From: Marinobacter maritimus | GTDB lineage: Bacteria; Pseudomonadota; Gammaproteobacteria; Pseudomonadales; Oleiphilaceae | Assembly: GCF_007671675.1 (NCBI RefSeq) | Contig: NZ_VCGW01000006.1 | Location: 115,941 to 179,940 of the forward strand | Direction of reading: 5' to 3' | DNA length: 64,000 nt | Shown here: one piece after another, positions 1-7,273 of the stretch | Layout: the number at the start of each line of letters is the position of its first letter | Numbering within the stretch: position 1 is the stretch's first letter | Notes under the pieces: model-generated | Database searches by the model: none | Told to the model about the DNA's origin: nothing | What the model saw: only the letters and a program-made list of their open reading frames with translations | Made by a program: the position numbers and the translations under genes

Positions 1-387
1 GGTTCAACCGTTAACTGGGCGACTGAAAACAGAGTGGAAAGCCTCGCTGAATTCATGGCAGATATTCATCGACGGCATGTTGTTACTTTGGATCCTCAGC
101 ATGAGAACTTCATTGACACGCATAACCATCATCACCCCATCGGCTTCATTGACTTCGGCCGAGCGAGGGTTTTCAGTGGCATGAACCTTCCAATGCTACT
201 TCATATCGGTAAAGATCTCGCAAAACTCAGGATTGACGGCGGGTTGAATCACCGGCAATTCGAAGCATTCAGCCAGCATTATCAGCAATGCGTTCAGTTC
301 AACGCGTTACAGAATGCCATCGTCAATCTTAGCGTCGGTCACTTCTTGCGCCGTCGAATCCGAACTCACGGCCGACCTGTTCGTTAA
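1..387 (+). CDS. Kinase-fold protein of LPS-core (InaA/WaaP-like) type, 5' end cut off
   Basis: The reading frame is open from the first base of the window, so the gene starts upstream and only its C-terminal 128 codons are visible. Two protein-kinase-like motifs can be seen. A catalytic-loop-like LDPQHENF has Asp at bases 91-93 and Asn five residues later, the usual D-x4-N spacing. It is followed by FIDFGRA, a DFG-like metal-binding motif. Kinases of this fold phosphorylate LPS core sugars, and the neighbours (kdkA, a heptosyltransferase-like gene, O-antigen ligase) fit that role. The substrate cannot be told from this fragment. Its 3' end overlaps the convergent kdkA by 4 bp. Another small-molecule kinase of the same fold is possible. 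Confidence 0.7.
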   Translation, partial: GSTVNWATENRVESLAEFMADIHRRHVVTLDPQHENFIDTHNHHHPIGFIDFGRARVFSGMNLPMLLHIGKDLAKLRIDGGLNHRQFEAFSQHYQQCVQFNALQNAIVNLSVGHFLRRRIRTHGRPVR

Positions 388-1100
388 TGACCGTAGCCTT
401 CGCAAAAGGCAAACCACAAGCGCTCTTTACTTTCCGGTGATAAGCTCGTGCAACGCTTACGAACTGAACGCCATAAGCGTGACAGGTTGTGGTTTTTCCA
501 GCTTGCCGGCCCCGGGAAAGCTTTTTGCAGCCGGCACTTGTCAAAATCAATTAAAAAAAGCCCGTCATCAGCAGCCAGAATATTGTCGCAATTAAGGTCT
601 GCGTGATAAAGACCGGCATCGTGAAACCGGCGCAACATTGCTCCAACCCGACACCAGAGGGCGGCCTCCGGCAAAGACTCAGATTCCGGTAGCGGCACCG
701 CCCCTGGAATTCGCCGAATAATAATAGAAGCACAGTAAGTCAAGGGGCCATTTCGTTGAACCAACGCTGCCACTGGCTCAGGGACAGGTAATCCCATGTC
801 ACTGAGCTCTTGCAGCAAACGAAATTCTGCAAAAGATCGGGTTCGGTCATCGCCTGTAAAAAAATAGCTACGACCTGAAAGCCTCGCAGCCAAGCCGCCA
901 CGACGATATTGACGCAAAACAACAGCGCCGTTCGGCGAGTTTAAAAACCAGGCTCCGCCGCGTCCTCCCGTTGCTACGGGGCGCGCTTTGGTCCCCCAAA
1001 ATCCGGGATCAAACCAATCGCTGGTTATGTCAGCCATCTCAGGCGAAACCAGCATTCGCCTGGCTCCGTCAGAAATCAATTTTTCCCGCGAAAATTCCAC
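384..1100 (-). CDS. kdkA: 3-deoxy-D-manno-octulosonic acid (Kdo) kinase
   Basis: A 238-residue protein with the layout of KdkA, which phosphorylates the Kdo residue of lipid A-Kdo at the inner membrane using ATP. Visible motifs are RQYRRGGL near residue 63, TRSFAEF near 87, LPVPEPVAA near 104, the catalytic loop HADLNCDN (Asp168, Asn173) and the metal-binding IDFD (Asp185). The length matches the family. The listed start is GTG. An ATG at base 1055 has a better ribosome-binding site (GGAG about 8 bases upstream) and would remove 15 residues. The gene converges on the kinase-fold gene to its left with a 4-bp overlap and diverges from the glycosyltransferase run at 1340. Confidence 0.85.
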   Translation of the reverse strand: MEFSREKLISDGARRMLVSPEMADITSDWFDPGFWGTKARPVATGGRGGAWFLNSPNGAVVLRQYRRGGLAARLSGRSYFFTGDDRTRSFAEFRLLQELSDMGLPVPEPVAALVQRNGPLTYCASIIIRRIPGAVPLPESESLPEAALWCRVGAMLRRFHDAGLYHADLNCDNILAADDGLFLIDFDKCRLQKAFPGPASWKNHNLSRLWRSVRKRCTSLSPESKERLWFAFCEGYGH

Positions 1101-1339
1101 TCAATCAAAACCTTTTGGTTATTCGATGTTTTGGAACACACTACATGCGTCTTAAAGCGCATCACCAACTCAGGTACACTGAACCATATCTTTAAGAACT
1201 CGCCCAAACCGAACGCACAAAAGTCCGGTTCAGGAGCACCCGTCGTCATAAGCGCCTATTCGCGAACAAGTCGGACACTTGGTCATGTGGAAATGAGCGG
1301 ATTTATCTGGCTTCAGTCACCGGATAATATCACGCAGAA

Positions 1340-2458
1340 ATGAGACGAATACATTCTATGGGCCATAGCCTGTTTACAGATTGTACTTTACCAAGAGAAC
1401 AAACGTTGATCACTTCCATCTGCATTCTCCGCCTTTCTGCCATTGGAGACGTTACTCACGTCATACCTGTTGTGCTTAGCCTTCAGGAACAGGTTCCCGG
1501 AATCAGAATCACCTGGGTCATCGGCAAAATCGAGGCAAAATTGGTTGGCGACTTGCCTGGGGTCGAGTTTATTATTTTTGACAAAAAGGCTGGTCGCCAA
1601 GGCTATTCAGATCTCCGAAAAAAAATGAAAGGCCGTAAGTTTGACGCTTTGCTACATATGCAGGTTGCCTTTCGTGCCAACCTTGCTTCTGCCTGTATTC
1701 CCGCAAAAATCCGGGTAGGCTATGACAAGGCACGTAGCAAAGACCTCCACGGTCTTTTTATAAATCGCCGGATTGCGCCGGCCCAAAAACAGCATGTTCG
1801 TGATTGTCTCGCCAGCTTCCTCGAGCCTCTAGGTCTGCGGGCTGCTCCACCAAAATGGCTGATCCCGCTTACAGCGAGTGACAAGGAATTCGCGGAAACA
1901 CATCTTGCATCGAATCGTAGAAATCTGATCGTCAGCCCTTGTGCAAGCCATGTGCTTCGCAATTGGTCGGCTGACCGCTACGCCCGTCTGGCCGACCATG
2001 CGATCAGCCAGCATGGAATGAACGTCATCCTGGTGGGCAGCCCTGCGCCCTTTGAAACAGAGTTTTGTAAATCCATTTCTGATCAGATGCAGCACCCGGT
2101 TTCCAATATCTGCGGCAAGGATACCCTCAAACAGCTGACGGCATTAATGGCGGCAGCTGATCTTGTTGTTGCTCCCGACACTGGCCCGGCACACATTGCC
2201 AGCGCTGTGGACACCGACGTTATTGGTCTCTATGCGGCGAGTAACCCAAACCGGTCCGGCCCCTACAACTCATTATCATGGTGCGTTGATCGTTACGCAG
2301 AGGCATTGCAAGCACATACCGGCAAAAACATTGAAACTGCCCGCTGGGGGGCCAAAGCCGAATTCGAAGGCGCTATGGATCTGATCGGCGTGGATGAAGT
2401 TTGTACCAAGCTTGATCAATGGATCGCGCAACATAGCGAAGTATCTTCAGATGACTAA
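1340..2458 (+). CDS. Glycosyltransferase family 9 (ADP-heptose:LPS heptosyltransferase-like)
   Basis: The protein begins its conserved part with ICILRLSAIGDVTHVIPVV, typical of heptosyltransferases that use ADP-heptose to build the inner LPS core in the cytoplasm. The C-terminal domain carries the family hallmark APDTGPAHIASA near residue 279. The length (372 residues as listed) fits the family. The start is uncertain: ATG at 1340 has no clear ribosome-binding site, and TTG at 1406, preceded by AAGAGA, would begin just before the conserved core. The gene leads a chain of four overlapping genes and overlaps the O-antigen ligase start by 8 bp. Whether it adds the first heptose (WaaC) or a later one cannot be decided from sequence alone. 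Confidence 0.8.
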   Translation: MRRIHSMGHSLFTDCTLPREQTLITSICILRLSAIGDVTHVIPVVLSLQEQVPGIRITWVIGKIEAKLVGDLPGVEFIIFDKKAGRQGYSDLRKKMKGRKFDALLHMQVAFRANLASACIPAKIRVGYDKARSKDLHGLFINRRIAPAQKQHVRDCLASFLEPLGLRAAPPKWLIPLTASDKEFAETHLASNRRNLIVSPCASHVLRNWSADRYARLADHAISQHGMNVILVGSPAPFETEFCKSISDQMQHPVSNICGKDTLKQLTALMAAADLVVAPDTGPAHIASAVDTDVIGLYAASNPNRSGPYNSLSWCVDRYAEALQAHTGKNIETARWGAKAEFEGAMDLIGVDEVCTKLDQWIAQHSEVSSDD

Positions 2459-3836
2459 CGCCCTTCCACTCTCGGCCCTTACGCCCTGGTTCTCTCAGAA
2501 AAATCTGGGCGAAAAATTGTTTGTGGTTGCTCTCGCAACCTTCATATTCTGCTACCTCCCTTTGTTGGCCGCGTATCGCGGTGCGGAGAGCGTAATGATT
2601 CTGACGTTTCTCTGGCTGGCTTTTGTTTCAGGCAGAGAAACCGGACTGCGCTCAGCTACTGTGCGCGACCCGCTGTTTTTGACCTGTTTGACGTTACTCG
2701 GCTTTCTTGTGCTTGCAAGGCTCTGGTATTCCTTCAACTTACCGCCAGGTATTGACCCCGAAACCCGCGAGACACGATACGTCTTGAAGCCGGTGCTGGT
2801 GTTTCTGGTTGCTTTTGGCATGGGCATTGTTGCCCGCCCTTATCGCTGGGCGCTTCTGCTACTGGCCCTTCTAGGCTTGGCAGTATACTTACTGACAACC
2901 ATTGGCTCCGGCCAATGGGTCAACGCCTGGGCGGGAAATCGGGAAGACTTCGGTATCCACAACGCCCAACACACAGCCATGTTTTTTGGCACAGCTCTTA
3001 TCGGCATCGTGTGCTTCATGTTCCGGGCCATCCGGGCGAGCTCGCGCCGCTGGCGCCAGGCGATGATATTTTTCATGATTCTTGCGCTTGCCGTAGCGGC
3101 CTTTGGATTAGTCGCCACTCAGACTCGTGCCGCCTGGCTTGGGATTACGATGGCAACCACGATTGGTCTTATAACGGCTGCTTGTCTCATATGGAAAAAA
3201 CGAGACAAACCGTTTGGCAGGGGCCACAAAAAAGCCGCTTTTGGCTTGATACTGTTCCTGCTGGTGGGTTTTGCACTTGCTGGGCTGAATGCGCCGGAAA
3301 GAGTCAAAGCTCCGCTTACCAACAGTCAGTCTGATAGCAGCCAACTCACCTCCATAGAGCAGTATGCCAGCCTACCAGCGTTCAACACCGACCCAAGAAC
3401 CAGTCACGGCGTTCGGCTAATTTCGTGGCGGGTCGCACTTGAGTGGCTGAAAGAACGGCCGTTGGTGGGCTGGGGGCCTGGTAGTACCAAAGACCTGATT
3501 AATCATTCCGAGTTTTTCTCTGATCGATTCAAGAAAAATTTTGGTCACCTACACAACTCATTTATTGAATCCCTTGTTGCCAATGGGCTGATTGGCTCGG
3601 CCATTCTGTTGGCCATGATGGCATGGATTGGATACGCTGCATTTGCGGCCTATCGAAATGGTAAAATGCCCGCTGATGTTCTCGTATTCGCATTCAGCTT
3701 TTTTGGTTTCTGGACTGCAATAAATTTCTTTGAGTCATACACCTTGTATACCACCGGGCATTATATCAATGCTGTCGTCGTAGGGTTTATCTACTCTTTC
3801 TTTCTTCAACCGCAGGACAAGGACCAGAGCCCATGA
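2451..3836 (+). CDS. waaL: O-antigen ligase / polymerase family membrane protein
   Basis: A 461-residue polytopic inner-membrane protein with about ten hydrophobic segments and a large periplasmic loop in the C-terminal half. The Wzy_C/O-antigen ligase pattern is visible: ISWRVALEWLKERPLVGWGP near residue 333, then HLHNSFIESLVANGLIG near 365, including the family's conserved His. Ligases of this family transfer lipid-linked O-polysaccharide onto the lipid A core. I chose ATG 2451, which overlaps the preceding stop by 8 bp (ATGACTAA); the frame is open upstream to 2394. The stop overlaps the next ATG in an ATGA. A polymerase (Wzy) role is possible, but the setting between core glycosyltransferases favours the ligase. 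Confidence 0.75.
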   Translation: MTNALPLSALTPWFSQKNLGEKLFVVALATFIFCYLPLLAAYRGAESVMILTFLWLAFVSGRETGLRSATVRDPLFLTCLTLLGFLVLARLWYSFNLPPGIDPETRETRYVLKPVLVFLVAFGMGIVARPYRWALLLLALLGLAVYLLTTIGSGQWVNAWAGNREDFGIHNAQHTAMFFGTALIGIVCFMFRAIRASSRRWRQAMIFFMILALAVAAFGLVATQTRAAWLGITMATTIGLITAACLIWKKRDKPFGRGHKKAAFGLILFLLVGFALAGLNAPERVKAPLTNSQSDSSQLTSIEQYASLPAFNTDPRTSHGVRLISWRVALEWLKERPLVGWGPGSTKDLINHSEFFSDRFKKNFGHLHNSFIESLVANGLIGSAILLAMMAWIGYAAFAAYRNGKMPADVLVFAFSFFGFWTAINFFESYTLYTTGHYINAVVVGFIYSFFLQPQDKDQSP

Positions 3837-4774
3837 CTGCCAGGATTCACGTCGCGGCTTGTTGTGATGAAAACTACGTCCCCTATGCTGCCGTCATGAT
3901 GCTGTCAGCGCTGGACTCAACGCCGGAAACGCCGATTACATTTCACCTGATAAATTGCAGCATTTCTTCCGATAGTATTCATAAGCTGCAAGATCTCATC
4001 AGCAAACAAAATGGCCAACTCGAGGTTCACCAGCCTGACGAAGCACTCTACCGAGGCCTACCCACTCTGCGATACGGCGAGGCGGTTTACCAACGCATCA
4101 ATCTACCCGAATACATTCCTGCGGATATCGGGCGTATCATCTACATAGATTGCGACACCCTGGTTCTCGGCAACCTGAAGACGTTGTGGGAAGTAGATCT
4201 TAAGGGCAAGCTCGTTGCGGCAGTTGAAAACCTGTCACCAAAAGCCTGCCAAGACATTGGTCTGCCGCGTACTGAGTATTTTAACTCAGGCGTACTGTTA
4301 ATTGACCTTGAAGGCTGGAGACGAGAAAAAGTCCACCACCAGGTTACCGATTACGCACGTGAACATGCACACCGCCTGCAGTACGTTGACCAGTGCAGCC
4401 TGAACGCAGTTCTGAGGGGCCGCTGGCTGCGGCTGATGCCAGACTGGAATCAGCAGTCCGATATCTATAAAGTCGTAAAAAAGTACCATGAAGGCAGTTC
4501 CTACACTCAGAAAAGTATGGAAAAAGCGATTCTGAACCCGAAAATTGTGCATTTTACCGGTAAGAAGAAACCCTGGACGATCTACTGCTTTCACCCGTTC
4601 AAAATGCAGCACAAGGCGTTTGTTAAACGCACGCCCTGGGCGGACCTTCCTGCACCCGATGCATCATTGAAGGTCTACCTCAGGTACTTTTTCGCATTGA
4701 GACAGCGCTGGAAAGCCTCCAAACGGCAATCCGCAATTAAAAATTTCCAACAGAGTAACGCCAACCATGAGTGA
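3833..4774 (+). CDS. Glycosyltransferase family 8, LPS core glycosyltransferase (first of two)
   Basis: A 313-residue cytoplasmic GT-A transferase of family 8, the family of LPS alpha-galactosyl- and glucosyltransferases. The N-terminus HVAACCDENYVPYAAVMMLS is the family start. The metal-binding DxD is Asp106-Cys-Asp108 in YIDCDTLVLGNL, EYFNSGVLLIDL follows, and the C-terminal HFTGKKKPW (near 240) supplies the usual metal-binding His. It overlaps the ligase stop as ATGA and the next gene by 8 bp, so the four genes are probably translated in a coupled way. The donor sugar is unknown. The next gene is a clear paralogue. Confidence 0.85.
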   Translation: MTARIHVAACCDENYVPYAAVMMLSALDSTPETPITFHLINCSISSDSIHKLQDLISKQNGQLEVHQPDEALYRGLPTLRYGEAVYQRINLPEYIPADIGRIIYIDCDTLVLGNLKTLWEVDLKGKLVAAVENLSPKACQDIGLPRTEYFNSGVLLIDLEGWRREKVHHQVTDYAREHAHRLQYVDQCSLNAVLRGRWLRLMPDWNQQSDIYKVVKKYHEGSSYTQKSMEKAILNPKIVHFTGKKKPWTIYCFHPFKMQHKAFVKRTPWADLPAPDASLKVYLRYFFALRQRWKASKRQSAIKNFQQSNANHE

Positions 4775-5735
4775 TGATCAGCGCCGGACCCTGCCCGCCG
4801 ATGCAGTCGGTATAGTTGCAAGCTCTGATGACAATTACGCCCCTCATCTGACCGTCCTGTTTCACTCGTTACTGGCAAACTGTTCGGCGCCGGAGCGTGT
4901 CTCGCTATTTTGCCTGGATGGCGGAATATCCGACGAAAACAAGACCAGGATGAGCCAGGAGGTCCAGAAACTGGGTGCCACGGGTGTGGACTTTGTTACT
5001 TTCAACAGTGATCGGTACGACAACCTACCGACAATCAAACACATAACGTCATCGGCTTATTACCGGATTTCCATTCCTGAAATATTCGATGACTCTGTGC
5101 ACAAGGTTCTCTACCTGGACTGCGATATGATCGTCAAAGGCGACATCATCGAATTGTGGGAAACCGACATCTCTGATTTCCATGTAGGTGCTGTCGAAAA
5201 TCTGTCAGGGCACACCTACAAAAAGCTTGGAATTCCACAGAATGAGTACTTCAATTCCGGCATGCTGTTGATCAATCTTGATCTCTGGCGGAGCGATGGA
5301 ATACCCGAGAAAGTGTTCAAGTTCAAAAAAGAAAATCCTGACAGAATAAGCACCAACGACCAATGTGCCCTGAATGGCGTGCTGCACGACAAATGGAAAC
5401 ATCTGCACCTGAAGTGGAATCATCAAACCGGTTTGTATCGGCCCGATGAGCAAACGGCGGCCTTCTCGCAAAGCGAAGTCGCCGAGGCGACGCTGTCACC
5501 CGGAATCATCCACTACATTGGCTGGGATAAGCCATGGCGGAAGGTGCGCTTCCACCCACTGGCCGGCGAGTACGATCGCTTTGCCGATAAGTTAGACGCG
5601 TCCCCAAGATCACAGCCCGCGTTCGTCGATTACCTGAAGGCGTATGCGTCTGTATCTCGGCTGAAGAAACTGAGACGGCAATTGAAGTGGCAGGCCTGGT
5701 ACAGAAAACAAGGTTATGATCTGTACCACAAATAA
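4767..5735 (+). CDS. Glycosyltransferase family 8, LPS core glycosyltransferase (second of two)
   Basis: A 322-residue family 8 transferase and a paralogue of the gene just upstream. Both share the ENLS...YFNSG(V/M)LLI block and the W(N)xQ(S/T) region. Its DxD is Asp118-Cys-Asp120 in YLDCDMIVKGDI, and the C-terminal motif is HYIGWDKPW near residue 249. The C-terminus is rich in Lys and Arg, consistent with peripheral attachment to the inner membrane. The gene overlaps its partner by 8 bp, ends the plus-strand LPS run and is followed directly by a strong hairpin terminator. It probably adds a hexose to the LPS core; donor and acceptor are unknown. Confidence 0.85.
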   Translation: MSDDQRRTLPADAVGIVASSDDNYAPHLTVLFHSLLANCSAPERVSLFCLDGGISDENKTRMSQEVQKLGATGVDFVTFNSDRYDNLPTIKHITSSAYYRISIPEIFDDSVHKVLYLDCDMIVKGDIIELWETDISDFHVGAVENLSGHTYKKLGIPQNEYFNSGMLLINLDLWRSDGIPEKVFKFKKENPDRISTNDQCALNGVLHDKWKHLHLKWNHQTGLYRPDEQTAAFSQSEVAEATLSPGIIHYIGWDKPWRKVRFHPLAGEYDRFADKLDASPRSQPAFVDYLKAYASVSRLKKLRRQLKWQAWYRKQGYDLYHK

Positions 5736-5763
5736 AAAAGGCGCCCATTGGGCGCCTTTTTCG
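5735..5763. terminator. Bidirectional rho-independent terminator
   Basis: The arms GGCGCCCA and TGGGCGCC flank a very short loop, with an A-run on the left and a T-run on the right, so the element works on both strands. It lies between the convergent second GT8 gene and the DUF6165-like gene. Confidence 0.9.
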
Positions 5764-5774
5764 TCTTGGCCAAC

Positions 5775-6179
5775 TTACTTTCTGGCCGTGTAATCCTGAT
5801 AGGACTTCTCTTCCACAAACCGGGAGCCAAGCGCCAGATTGATGTCTTTCTTCAACGCGGCCCGCTTGTCGTTGGTGACATAAACCGCGCGCGCCAGCTC
5901 AATAAATTTCGGACCAAAATTCTGCCCCGCCTCTTCGTCCCGGATATCGTCTTCGATAACCCAAAGTTCCTCATTCACCGCTTTCAACTGTTTACGCAGC
6001 TCGGCAATGGCGCTTTGATCTTTTACCGCTTCATTCCAGGTCGCGCTCAGTTCATCCAGCTCAAGCCGAACATTGCGCACCTTGGCTTCATCCTTGATGC
6101 GCTCGGATTTGATTTCAAGGATGGTGATCTTGTCGAGGACTTCGCCGAAAGAAACCGGAACTTTAATGACGTCAGCCAT
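5775..6179 (-). CDS. Conserved small protein, probably DUF6165 family
   Basis: A 134-residue soluble, highly charged protein, rich in Lys and Glu, with heptad-like helices (VLDKITILEIKSERIKDEAK and a long Leu/Glu-rich middle) that suggest a helical or coiled-coil fold. It has no signal peptide or membrane segment. I recognise the N-terminal VPVSFGEVLDKITILEIK pattern as the uncharacterised family I recall as DUF6165, so the name is from memory. It follows ilvE on the same strand, but an imperfect hairpin with a weak T-run lies between them (6219-6251). On the other side it converges on the LPS glycosyltransferases. No function can be assigned. A link to LPS is only suggested by position. Confidence 0.7.
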   Translation of the reverse strand: MADVIKVPVSFGEVLDKITILEIKSERIKDEAKVRNVRLELDELSATWNEAVKDQSAIAELRKQLKAVNEELWVIEDDIRDEEAGQNFGPKFIELARAVYVTNDKRAALKKDINLALGSRFVEEKSYQDYTARK

Positions 6180-6218
6180 TTTCTGTACCTGTCAATTTGA
6201 TGAATTGAAACATAAAGA

Positions 6219-6251
6219 AGCCGCCCAATTGCTCGATAGCAAACGGCGGCT
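6219..6251 (-). terminator. Probable ilvE terminator
   Basis: On the minus strand AGCCGCC pairs with GGCGGCT. An inner TTGCT/AGCAA stem closes an ATCG loop, and TCTTTATG follows. The T-run is imperfect, so termination may be partial. Confidence 0.55.
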
Positions 6252-6267
6252 ACGGAGTCATTCGCTC

Positions 6268-7194
6268 TCAGCTTCTGACCTGTGTCAGCCAGTTGCTGTG
6301 CTCGGGGAGCTTTCCTTTAACCGCATCAAAATACATAGCCTGCAGCTTCTCGGTAACCGGGCCACGCTTGCCAGCGCCAATCGCGCGGCCATCCAGTTCC
6401 CGGATTGGTAGCACTTCTGCCGCTGTGCCGGTGAAGAACGCCTCATCGGCAACGTATACTTCATCACGGGTAATGCGACGCTCTTTTACCGGAATATTCA
6501 GGTCGGCCGCAAAATCCAGAATGGTCTGGCGGGTGATGCCTTCGAGACAGGAGGTCAGCTCTGGCGTGTGCAGTACACCGTTACGCATGATGAAGATGTT
6601 CTCGCCGGAGCCTTCGGCCACATAGCCTTCATTGTCCAACAAAAGCGCTTCTTCACAACCACTGGCAATGGCTTCGTTCAGTGCGAGCATGGAATTGATG
6701 TAGTTACCGTTCGCCTTGGCCTTGCACATGGTGATGTTGACGTGGTGGCGCGTGTATGAGGAGGTACGCACTTTAATACCCACTTCCTTGGCTTCAGGCG
6801 ACATGTACGAAGGCCAGCTCCAGGCGGCAACCATAACGTGTACTTTCAGATTGTCTGCTCGCAGCCCCATTCCTTCAGAGCCCAGAAAAACCATCGGGCG
6901 CAGGTAAGCTTCGTCAAGATTGTTCTCACGGACCGCTGCACACTGAGCCGCGTTGAGCTCCTCTTTGCTGAACGGCATTTTCATGTTCAGGATGTGAGCA
7001 GACCGGAACAGTCGATCTGTATGATCCTTCAGGCGAAAAATAGCCGGGCCATTCGCAGTGTTGTAAGCGCGCACTCCTTCAAAACAGCCCAGGCCGTAGT
7101 GCAGAGTGTGGGTCAGGACGTGGGTTTTAGCTTCGCGCCAGGGAACCATTTCACCATCCAGCCAGATAACGCCATCGCGATCAGCCATCGACAT
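6268..7194 (-). CDS. ilvE: Branched-chain amino acid aminotransferase
   Basis: A 308-residue fold-type IV pyridoxal-phosphate enzyme that catalyses the last transamination in Leu, Ile and Val synthesis with glutamate as amino donor. The N-terminus has IWLDGEMVPW and the typical HTLHYGLGCFEGVRAY block. The cofactor lysine is Lys160 in AKANGNYINS, at the position expected for the family, and the phosphate-binding GSGENIF and TGTAAEVLPI motifs follow. The start ATG is preceded by AGGAG at good spacing. It lies 79 bp downstream of glnE, as in Pseudomonas, where ilvE also borders the LPS-core genes. Dependence on glutamate links it loosely to the nitrogen genes nearby. Confidence 0.95.
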   Translation of the reverse strand: MSMADRDGVIWLDGEMVPWREAKTHVLTHTLHYGLGCFEGVRAYNTANGPAIFRLKDHTDRLFRSAHILNMKMPFSKEELNAAQCAAVRENNLDEAYLRPMVFLGSEGMGLRADNLKVHVMVAAWSWPSYMSPEAKEVGIKVRTSSYTRHHVNITMCKAKANGNYINSMLALNEAIASGCEEALLLDNEGYVAEGSGENIFIMRNGVLHTPELTSCLEGITRQTILDFAADLNIPVKERRITRDEVYVADEAFFTGTAAEVLPIRELDGRAIGAGKRGPVTEKLQAMYFDAVKGKLPEHSNWLTQVRS

Positions 7195-7273
7195 TCTTTG
7201 TTGCTCCTAAAAAAGCGGTTTTCGGGGATATCGCATTCTAGCAGGAAATTTTGACGGAACGACACCCGGCACA

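Noticed and set aside
7195..7273. TAGAAT in the glnE-ilvE spacer as an ilvE promoter
   Set aside because: A -10-like hexamer is present, but no acceptable -35 lies 16-18 bp upstream, so I did not list it.
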